Source: Pachyseris speciosa (lineage: Eukaryota > Cnidaria > Anthozoa > Scleractinia > Pachyseridae). From it: DNA of 64,000 nucleotides. The notes below the pieces were generated by a model. It made no database searches and was not told the DNA's origin. It was given only the letters and a program-made list of their open reading frames with translations. Below, in pieces: positions 56,085 through 64,000 of the stretch (the first letter of the stretch is position 1; each line of letters opens with the position of its first letter). The stretch is from positions 396,001-460,000 of the forward strand of contig JAEMWC010000240.1 of NCBI GenBank assembly GCA_016490735.1, read 5' to 3'. A program made the position numbers and the translations under genes.

Positions 56085-57720
56085 TAGCTCAGAGAAATTT
56101 TTGTCTGGGGGGGCATGAAGCCAAGCGCCGGAGGCAAAAGCCATTACGGGGCTCTTGGGGAATGTTCTCCGAACATTTGAAATCAAGAGACTCGGAAATG
56201 CTACCTTCATAGATATTTCTTCAAAAGTAGATGTTAATTAGTCCAAGGTTTTGTAAGCTATTGATATATTGCTCAATTTAAATACTGAATTGTCATGACT
56301 GGCTTACACAGACTACCCTCGTGGTTTGCGGTAGCCTGTTCTAGGCTCTTAAATATTTGGGACGGGCGAAACAACGAGCGTAGAACGAGGTAAGAAAATT
56401 GAGTGTCTTAGAGGGTTTGCGGTTGCCACGCTCTTTAGCCTATATTTAAATTTTCGTTCTGACGAGCAGATCTTTGAAGGATTTACTTCTCTTATATGAT
56501 ATAATTGGGGGATTTGTGTTGATAGTTTTCAGAAACGGCTGCTTTTGTATTAAACCCCAGTTTTTTCCCTAATGCTTGTTTAAGGTCACGCACTGAGGTC
56601 TGGAATGTAGTGACAAATATGGCAATATTTTCTTGTGAGTTTTTTTTTTCCTTGTTGGAGTGCCAACTTTTTATTGATGAAGTTCACTCCTGTTATTGTT
56701 CTCTCTATACGAATTGTTTCGATAGCCACGTGCTCTTAGGCGTGATTTGAAGTTAGAGAGACACCAGTCAAAATTGTTTATGAAGAGTCTGTTCTAAGAA
56801 GTCTCATAGCTTCACCTTATAATAAAACCTTGACACCTGGTGGGTGACAAGGCGTGAAGTGTGTGATGTCCAGGATAGATTCATCGTCAAATCTATCTCC
56901 TCTGTAGTAAAACCACTGTGTCTGGGAAAATTATTTCCTTCTCTGAGATTTCGGCTGAAATTTTTTTGGCTTGTTCAATAAACAGACAAATGCCTTGTTT
57001 TTCATTATCCCAAAGGGAGAAACGTCATCGATGTAACGTCTCCATTCTCTTGACTTGATACTGCTTTGCATAAGGTTTTGTTTTAATTTTTGCCATGAAG
57101 ATGTTGGCTAAGGCACCTGTCATTTTTGTAGCCTTGGCAGTTCCGTGAGTTTGAAGATTATCATCGCCCGGCATTAAATCCTCACTCTTTCCAGGTTTCA
57201 CTCACATGGAAAACTGTGGGAAATGTTGACTGTCTATTGTGTTTGAATATTGCTTCTCTTTTGTTTGCTGATCGAAGCGGTTAAACTATCTACCCAACAC
57301 TACAGCAAGAGAGGACCTTAAAGTGCTACTACGATCAGAAAATCACTTGTCTTTTTTCTTCAAATTTCGAAAGTGTGTTGCTTAACAACCGACTCGCGAA
57401 ATTTCAAGCTTTAATTTGGAGAAGTCAGTTTTTTATTTTGACTGAAATATTCTATTTAGTGATCCACCATTACTAACTTCAAAATATTGAGAGAACTGGA
57501 TCGAGGACGAAATGACGTAAAAGCTCACAAGTGTAAGAATGCAGTGTGTGTAAACCCGGCTGATTTAGTATGCAGCATGGGAATTTTGCCCCTATGCTAG
57601 CTACGGCCATGCGGTTGTTCCATCCGCTAAATGCTAAATTACTAAGTGTTATGATATCGAATGATTTGAAGTAGGATGCGCACGTAGGAATGATATGTAA
57701 GAAAATCTTAGCGCGTCTCC
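56085..57720. mobile_element. Composite insertion including a decayed PLE
   Basis: It opens with a TGGGGGGGCATGAAGCC repeat and a TAGCCTGTTCTAGGCTCT end related to the 9678 element (about 56330). A minus-strand PLE remnant (about 56405-57200) is alignable base by base to 20330-21200, but with many stops. 57230-57720 is unassigned. The LINE frame resumes at about 57725. Confidence 0.65.
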
Positions 57721-57724
57721 ACTT

Positions 57725-58170
57725 TCTTAGGCGATTAAAGCGCGCGAAAGTGCCCACTAACCAACTAACGACCTTCTACGTTTCTACACCACTTGCATTC
57801 GCCCAGTTGTAGAGTACGCGTGTCCAGTCTTTCATACCACTCTACTGCAATATCTCTCCAACGCTTGCAGAAGCGAGCACTACAACGCATAATACGCAAT
57901 AATGATCTATCTTATAGACAGGCTTTAGAAGTGTTTAATATACCTACCTTGTATGACAGGAGAGAGGCGATTGGTAATTTAATGTTTCAAGAGATAAGTA
58001 ATCACTGAACAATAATCACAAGCTTTATCCACTACTTCCACCACCTTACCTTGGCACTGTGCGAACACGGAAAAATCGCAAGTTCCAAGTCCCACGTTTT
58101 AAGAGCAATCATTTTAGAGACAGCTTTGTTATAAGCCATTGCCGATAGCGCGTCCTTTTATCAGTTTATC
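57725..58170 (+). pseudogene. LINE reverse transcriptase C-terminal piece
   Basis: RLQKRALQRIIRNNDLSYRQ, EVFNIPTLYDRREAIGNLMF and, in another frame, LHPLLPPPYLGTVRTR. These are typical C-terminal motifs of this LINE family (LQKRALRII, LYDRRE). Confidence 0.82.
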
Positions 58171-58348
58171 TATTTTAGTTGTATCTTAATTGTAGTTTTA
58201 GTGTTTACATAATGATAAGTTTTGTTATTGTCAAATTCTGACTAATTAACTTTCTTAATTACTATCACATACGGTTGTAATTTACATTTTACAACTGTAA
58301 AATGTTATCGTAATTCAGCCCTCGGGCTGCAAGGGTTAATTTTAATAA

Positions 58349-58383
58349 TCCGTCCGTCCGTCCGTCCGTCCATCAATCCATCC
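58349..58383 (+). repeat. (CCGT)n microsatellite, LINE 3' tail
   Basis: TCCG/CCGT repeats follow the LINE 3'UTR and mark the element's 3' end. Confidence 0.85.
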
Positions 58384-59435
58384 ACCCTTAGATTCATGGT
58401 GGGTCCCTCACGTAACCTAACTTTCAAAAGTAGCCTTATAACTCACTTTCTATATTTCCGTGCTTTTGACAGTTTTATCATGAACGTTTCAGGTAATTTT
58501 TTCATCCTTTCGAAATTTGCTCGAAGAGACACGATTCTCTGTGTTTTATCGCAAGGACTTTCTGAGAATGTTACAAAAAGGAACATTGCCGTGGGTTTTG
58601 TCAGTTTTAAATGAAATTAGAAAAATTCCGTCGACGTTTATGCGGATAGAAAGGCCTCCGTATATGCATCCCTTCCCGTGGAACAACCACACGTTTTTAC
58701 TTTCGCGTTAAAGTCAGCGAAACAAATTTCATGGTAAAGTGCTTGGAACTTTCATGTCGATGAAGAGTTTTGGCGTTCGGGAAAAGTGCTCACATTTGAG
58801 TTTTTGAGTTGAACACCAATAAATGTCTGTTATTTCAACCAATTACCCCCAAATTTCACTCAAAATTAAGGAAAGATATTAGCAATGCGTGTGTGAAAGA
58901 TTTTAATTTTTCGAAGCCTATCAAGGGGTATATTAATCAAAAAAAGGACAGAGGCCATGTCCACACAGTGTTAGAGCTTCTTTAAGGGTAACAGACACGA
59001 TTTACAGCGTAATAACGTTTGTTGAAAAGGCTTGTGAAGTGCTATTCCGCAATGATCCTATAAATTAGTTACTGGACTAAATGCTGAGCACAAAAGAACT
59101 TCAATCAATATTACTTTATTTTACATCCAAATTTTAAAGAATGGTTAGAGCAAAAATATGTTCTAGCGTGTTACGAAAAGGAACCTTTATTTTCGTGAAT
59201 TTCTAAGTCACATTTGAACACTAAATTGAACTACTTCAGTGAAATGCACATCTTAATTCAGCCTTTCCTGCAGTACAATTAATTTTCTACTCGACAAAAA
59301 AAAATGCTTGTTAAGGACACCACTGAAGTTTTGGACTCGAAGGCTTGAGGTCGTTACAATAAGGACCATTTTTAATAAAACTTACAACTATGTAACCTAA
59401 TAGTTATTTTACTTGGCAAATTTGTGTCTGCAGCA
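58384..59435. other. Non-coding stretch
   Basis: AT-rich. No exon or bounded element supported. Confidence 0.4.
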
Positions 59436-59438
59436 TTA

Positions 59439-59640
59439 TGCACATGTCATCGGCTTCCCCGTGGGGTCGACCCCCGGGCCAACCAGGGGGATTGTAAAAT
59501 CAGTCAAGCAAACTTGAGGAATTTCCCCGGGGGGTCGAGGAATCTCTCAAGACAAAGTCCCCTGGGTGAGGTGTCTCTCACCTGAAAATCCCCTTGTAGG
59601 CCCGGGGGTCGACCCCACGGGGAAGCCGATGACATGTGCA
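59439..59640. mobile_element. Fold-back MITE with TTA target site
   Basis: TGCACATGTCATCGGCTTCC and its complement, flanked by TTA (59436-59438, 59641-59643). The arms share GTGGGGTCGACCCCCGGGCC. Harbinger-like by target site. Confidence 0.83.
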
Positions 59641-59644
59641 TTAG

Positions 59645-60010
59645 CCTCATTATATCTTAGTTTTTTAAAGGCGTAACTGACCGGTAGAGAATACGAAACA
59701 AACAAAATAATCAATGAAAACACTACAAAGGCGACAGTTCTCACTGAAAAATACTGTATCTTAAGTATGCTAAAACTCGAAATCATCCTTAAGGAAAGCT
59801 AGTCTTAGAAAACTGGGTAAGCTTATATTTACAAAGAAAACGAATTAGTGGTAGATTCATGTTTTCTTGGATCTCTGAGAAAGCATGCGATGTTAAATTT
59901 AAGTTCAGAATTGGTTCAGTGATCTATTATTTTCAACCTCTCAATGAAACAATGAGCTTTCTCTCTAAAGCGATTTCTTCTAAATCTATTTAACCGTTGG
60001 GTTACGTCAA
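59645..60010. other. Non-coding stretch
   Basis: Nothing recognisable before the PLE terminal repeat. Confidence 0.4.
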
Positions 60011-60014
60011 CTAA

Positions 60015-60061
60015 ACAACTGACGTTTCGACAACCTGAGCGGAAGTCATCATCATAGTCAA
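60015..60061 (-). ncRNA. Degenerate hammerhead-like motif, 3' terminal repeat
   Basis: Minus strand TTGACT, ATGATGA (core C3 changed to A), GACTTCC...GGTTGTC, GAAAC, GTC, AGTT. The same layout as 63511-63557, but with a core substitution expected to inactivate it. Confidence 0.5.
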
Positions 60062-60339
60062 GTGATTTGATTAACGTCAGGAGATGGTATAAGTACTCTG
60101 GTCGTTGATGTGATTGGTCAACGAAGTCGTGGTGTTATTGGTCGTCTGTCAGCTAAGCCGTGATGTTATTGGCTGTGAAGACTGTAAACCGTGATTGGTG
60201 CGTCTCGACCCGTCTTTTGTTAGTCAAATGTCGGTAGGTGTATTGTTAGTCAAATTAGTCGGTTGATCTATTGTTTGTCTGTTGTTGATATCGTCAATAA
60301 GTCGTTTGTAAGGTGCGGAACTGAGCTGTTGGCAACGGT

Positions 60340-60938
60340 TCAGTGGTATCTGTTCCAAGTTAGTAAATCAACTTTCCAGTGCGATCCGTTGGTGGTAGCT
60401 AGTTCAGTGGGTAATGCATTTAGCAGAGTCCCAGTCGATTGATCAGCAATGTTATTGTTGATGTCACCATTTCTCGTCGCTCGTTTGTGTTCAGTTAGTC
60501 TTACGTTCAAATTTCTGCCAGTCTCACCGATATAAGTGGTCTGACAGTCGCAGAATTCGATCTTGTAAATTGCTCCCTGTCTGTCCTTTGGTTCGTCTTT
60601 GTCCTTAACGTTTGTCAAGAGTTGTCGCAAAGTTGTCATGGGTCTGTGAGCGACATGGATATTGTAAGGTTGTAGTATCCGTGCAATGGTTTCAGAAGTT
60701 CCTTTGATGTAGGGTATAGTCGCTGTAGTGACTGGTGTCGAGTTAGTGTTTGTAGCGTTAGGTTCTGTCCTGTAAGTGTTGCGTCTAGTTGTTCTTACTG
60801 AAACGTTGTTAAAGTATTTGCGTTCGTCTGCTGAATTGTCGCGTGAGTCGCAAACTAGTTGCGCTCGTCTCATTAAGGTCCGTATTGTCGTTGCTTTGTG
60901 TGAAGTAGGGTTGTAAGATGATTCGTCAAGTAATCTGT
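60340..60938 (-). CDS. PLE C-terminus with GIY-YIG endonuclease
   Basis: Open from PTHTDRLLDESSYNPTSHKA (joining the RT end) through TIRTLMRRAQLVCDS to the endonuclease: GAIYKIEFCDCQTTYIGETG, RNLNVRLTEHKRATR and a final HWKVDLLTWNRYH. The (I/G)Y...YIG pair, the catalytic Arg and the downstream acidic and His residues of GIY-YIG nucleases are visible. The enzyme nicks target DNA for priming. Reading is continuous in this stretch, so the endonuclease is intact, but it is separated from its RT by an insertion. Confidence 0.85.
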
Positions 60939-60954
60939 CAGTATGTGTAGGTTT

Positions 60955-62167
60955 TTTTTTTTTTGAGGGGAACTTTTAATGTAACAGCCATGTGACAGAA
61001 ACAAATTACATGTACAAACCAATTACAAGAGCACGTTACACGAAAAAAAAGATGAAGAGTGGAGCAATTTGGTAATATACTTATAGAATTTTTAGATAAT
61101 TACAAAATTGTCGCATATTTTCCAATAGATTGTCCGTCAGGGGAATAGGAAAAAAAACAAAACAAATTAAAGGCAGTCAACAAAAGGAGTTCATTTTGAG
61201 GTGTCTCCCGCTTCTGTCTCTATTGTTAGTCTAGATTTGACAAGACGTAAGAAGGAGGCAAAATTTGGTGATGTTTCGTCCAATTTGGCTTGCCATATAT
61301 GATAACGTGCTAACAGGAAACAATAGTTTAATTGAAGCGCATATTTTGCATGAGATTCCGGCCTCAGGCCCAGTGCAGTAATATTCAATAGAATGTATTT
61401 GTCAATTAGCGGAAGGTTGTCGTGAAGCCAGTCGGTCACTCTTTTCCAAAAGGTGGAAGTAACATGACATGACCAAAATAGGTGGATTAATGTCTCCGCG
61501 GAATTATGGCAAAACGTGCATTGTTCGTTTTCTTTTCTTCCTATTTTAAATAAAAAGTCATTGGTTGGTATACGCCTATGCAAAAGTTTAAAGTGGAACT
61601 CGATCAGTTTAGTGCTTTTGGTGCATCTTGGTGTCATGAGGTAAGCAAGTTCCCAGTTGAAATTGTTACCTTCATCCATATAGTTACAGTCCTGAAGCCA
61701 TTTATTTTGGCTATTGCTTGGGATTATACCTTTGGCATTGACTAGCTGTTTGTAAATTAACGGACCTGGATTTTTGCTTTTCATAATCTTATCACAAAAA
61801 GTTTCCGAGTTGTGTTTCCTAAGCTCGGCAGTTCCGGACACCGTTTTACGAAGGGATTTTATAGCTGACAAGAGACCGTAAAAACCAAGAGGGCATGTTT
61901 CATGTTTTGCGAAAAAAGCATTCAGAGTCAGAAATCCATTGTTTCCTGTTGTTTGAAGGTGTTTTACTTTAGTTATCCCATTTTCAAACCAATCCTTAAA
62001 GAAAACTGGCTTATTTTCTATTCTCAGTAGTGAATTGAACCATAATGCCTGTTCTCCAAAACTGATTTCAGAAGATATTTGGCTCTCAAAGTTTATTTCG
62101 GCCCAATATTCTAATATTTCCTTAAGGAAAGGGTCGGTGACCCTGATCATTTCCTTTGTATCCCTAA
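60955..62167 (-). mobile_element. 5'-truncated L1/Tx1-type LINE with 16-bp TSD
   Basis: A perfect 16-base duplication CAGTATGTGTAGGTTT flanks it (60939-60954, 62168-62183). The low-coordinate end is a T-run (poly-A on the minus strand), proof of target-primed insertion. The coding remainder is the LINE C-terminus with a zinc-knuckle-like C-x2-C...H-x4-C (EQCTFCHNSAETLIHLFWSC). Confidence 0.92.
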
Positions 62168-62795
62168 CAGTATGTGTAGGTTTCCTGTAAACTGTCGTCC
62201 GTCGTCTGTTGTTGTCACAGCTAACCAGGCAGTCTAGAAAAGGTATCTTACCATTTTCTTCGATATCCTTGGTAAACTGTATGTGGGTGCTCTGTCTGTT
62301 GAGGTGTTCGTGAAAATCGTCGACAGCTGTGAAAGTGTCGTCGACGTAACATAGCCAGAGCGGTAGCGTTCGTTTGTAAGTCGCAAGGGCTTGTTCCTCG
62401 ATGTTTTGCATGACGATCTCTGCTACAACGACTGAAAATGGTGAGCCCACAACTGTTCCGTGCAACTGTTTGTAGTATTTGCTGTTGTACTGAAAGAAGG
62501 TAGACGTAAGGCAAAGGTTCAGTAAGTCCATTAAGTCGTCTGTTGGTAGTGGCAGTTGTAACGTGGAGTTCTTCATGGCGGTCTCAGTGCAGTCTAGAAC
62601 CAGTTGGAGTGGAATACTGGCGAACAGTGATTTCACATCAAGAGACACTAGTTTGCAGTCGTCAACTACTTGTGCTGTCTTGATGGCGTTAATAAAGTTT
62701 TCAATAGATTTTAGTTTGTGTCGTGACTCATCAGTCAGCGATTTCAGTATTGTAGTCAGGTAGTTCATGAGACAGTTGGTAAGTCGGCGAACCAC
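61191..62795 (-). pseudogene. Chimeric frame: PLE reverse transcriptase fused to an L1 C-terminus
   Basis: One uninterrupted 534-codon frame. The first ~205 residues are PLE RT: KLVSLDVKSLFASIPLQLVL (motif A), YYKQLHGTVVGSPFSVVVAE (motif B), WLCYVDDTF (motif C, both Asp intact), IPFLDCLV, TTVYRKPTHT. The rest, from about RDTKEMIRV, is the L1/Tx1 C-terminus (FFKDWFENGITKVKHL, ELAYLMTPRCTKSTKLIEFH, TFCHNSAETLIHLFWSCH). The junction coincides with the TSD at 62168. Upstream PLE RT is damaged: an internal deletion near 62820 removes the segment between PADNGRVTVVM and the YLTTILKSL stretch. Confidence 0.88.
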
Positions 62796-63400
62796 AGAAC
62801 AAGACTGGGTCGCATAGGTATGTTAGGTTTGTGTAGTTTGGGCACCCATAACAACAGTAACACGTCCATTGTCAGCGGGAAGTATAACAATGTCATTGTC
62901 ATTTTTCAGTCGTTTAAGTGCTTGTCGTACGTCTCTAGTCAGGTTATTGTCCGTGAGAGAAGCTGATTGTATAGTAGAAGTTATTCTACTCCTGATGTCA
63001 TCTTTGGTTGGTCCTGATAGTTCTATTTGGCGAGACAGAGGCGCCTCAATACTAGATACAATGTCCTCGGTCGGTACACGTTAAGGCATCACTGAGTGTT
63101 TAAGTCCGTAAGAGAGTACCTGAGTCAGTTCAGTCTTGTCTAAGGGACGGGAAGAGATATTCCTGACCAAGTTGGCTTTTTTTTGTGTCGTTTTTTGTCT
63201 TTAGTACGTTGTCGTGGTTGAGTTAGTTTTAGTTGTGTCTTAGTGCGGCATTGTTCAGTTGTTTTGTTTGCTCGTTGGTTGGCAATGTTTAATACAACGT
63301 CAAGTACGTTAGTCGGTACAAGTTGTTTTAGTTGGTCAAGTCGTTTCTGTAGTTTGTCGTTGTAACGGTTCAGTCTTCTGTGACAGTCGTTAATCCGCGA
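62796..63400 (-). pseudogene. PLE N-terminal region, decayed
   Basis: Minus-strand reading VPTEDIVSSIEAPLSRQIEL, DVRQALKRLKNDNDIVILPA and DNGRVTVVM matches the conserved PLE segment ahead of the RT fingers. It contains stops and shifts (for example near 62830 and 63085). Confidence 0.75.
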
Positions 63401-63510
63401 TTAACGACAATCGGCTTAACTGACAGACGACCAATAACATCACGACTTCGTTGACCAATCACATCAACAACCAGAGTACTTATACCTTCTCCTCACGTTA
63501 CTCAAATCAC

Positions 63511-63557
63511 TTGACTCTGATGATGATTTCCGATCAGGTTGTCGAAACGTCAGTCAA
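63511..63557 (+). ncRNA. Hammerhead-like ribozyme, PLE terminal repeat
   Basis: TTGACT (63511-63516) and AGTCAA (63552-63557) make a perfect 6-bp stem I around CTGATGA (core box 1), an irregular stem II (GATTTCC...GGTTGTC with U-U mismatches), GAAA and a palindromic ACGT stem III followed by C17. One extra U between core box 1 and stem II is non-canonical. Confidence 0.6.
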
Positions 63558-63559
63558 TG

Positions 63560-64000
63560 TCACCACAAACAGTCCTTCTCAGGACTACACTCACCCCGCG
63601 GACGATCGTGCTTCACTTATAATTATGAGAATATGCTTATGAAACTATATGATATATGTCTTGAGATTTTATGTAGTTCAGTATCTTTTTCTGATAACAC
63701 TGTGGATGAATAATGCCTGTCGCGCGGAACCCGACTAATGAAACATGACTCTTGGTGAATACCGCGAAGCAAAAGAGGGAGAGAATTATGTAACAAGACT
63801 ATACTTAACAACAAGACAGTTGACTAGTGTGGCCCCGCCCTGGTGGCTGTTAGGATGGTAATTTTAGTTGCGCAGATGCGTAACATACTGAAACGTGCCA
63901 AAACTGAGAAATTGTAGAGGTAAAAGTAGAAGTAGCCTAGGTAGCCATACTTTCATTAAAGAGTAGACTGAAAGCATATACGAACTAAAAGCCACCACCA
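63560..64000. other. Non-coding stretch at the window end
   Basis: No supported feature. Confidence 0.4.

Larger units (their letters stand above)
50960..58383 (+). mobile_element. Near-full LINE (CR1/Jockey-like) split by at least four insertions
   Basis: Protein pieces of one element occur in order: endonuclease start (51043-51280), endonuclease middle (52310-52561), endonuclease end (54153-54317), linker and RT (54422-56084), RT C-terminus (57725-58170). A 3' end follows with a (CCGT)n tail at 58349-58383. Interruptions are 51285-52305, 52562-54152, 54318-54414 and 56085-57720. An (AG)n array lies at 51001-51022. Confidence 0.87.
60015..63557 (-). mobile_element. Penelope-like element with inverted terminal repeats and an L1 insertion
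   Basis: Inverted terminal repeats of about 150 bp (60015-60170 against 63405-63557) share GACGTTTCGACAACCTGA and TGTGATTGGTCAACGAAGTC. On the minus strand the body runs from N-terminal region (about 63400-62800) through RT (62795-62168) to GIY-YIG endonuclease (60938-60340). It is interrupted at 60955-62167. The terminal repeats carry hammerhead-like cores. Confidence 0.88.

Overview
This is a repeat-rich eukaryotic nuclear window with no prokaryotic gene organisation. It almost certainly comes from an anthozoan cnidarian, most likely a stony coral. The case rests on GT/AG-spliced small exons, a fibrinogen-like GGWTLVMKI exon set of the kind I associate with coral skeletal-matrix-like proteins, abundant Penelope-like retroelements (PLEs) with hammerhead-ribozyme cores, CR1/Jockey-type LINEs, tRNA-derived SINEs and many fold-back MITEs. 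Species cannot be read from the sequence.

Layout. (1) 48-33545 is a giant imperfect inverted repeat. Outer arms: about 48-4681 against 30816-33545. Inner arms: 7848-14102 against 15204-29277. A 1.1 kb spacer lies at 14103-15203. Later insertions account for most of the length difference: a hAT-like element (690-1914) and a LINE (2271-4255) in the left arm; a PLE (17952-18694), a four-level nest of transposons (19035-27468) and SINEs in the right arm. (2) A third copy of the spacer plus right arm lies in direct orientation at about 36947-42551. (3) 42.6-50.3 kb is mostly non-coding DNA studded with MITEs (mariner-like, piggyBac/Kolobok-like, 8-bp-TSD type) and a separate 540-bp-arm fold-back (45064-46305). 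(4) About 50960-58383 is one LINE copy split by at least four later insertions. (5) 60015-63557 is a PLE with inverted terminal repeats and an L1-type insertion inside its reverse-transcriptase frame.

Host-gene content is small. A two-coding-exon Ly6/uPAR three-finger gene with signal peptide is intact at 16573-17523 (+) and 39206-40154 (+), and frameshifted at 11807-12771 (-). An orphan copy of its first coding exon sits at 40918-40969. A fibrinogen-related gene fragment is present in both palindrome arms (7530-9131 - and 27993-29277 +). The left copy has lost a splice acceptor and the right copy has lost the end of its last visible exon. Nearly everything else is mobile-element coding debris.

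Most element boundaries are supported by target-site duplications (TSDs) and, unusually, by empty sites in the paralogous copies. The window therefore preserves a relative chronology of insertions: shared ones predate the palindrome, copy-specific ones postdate it.
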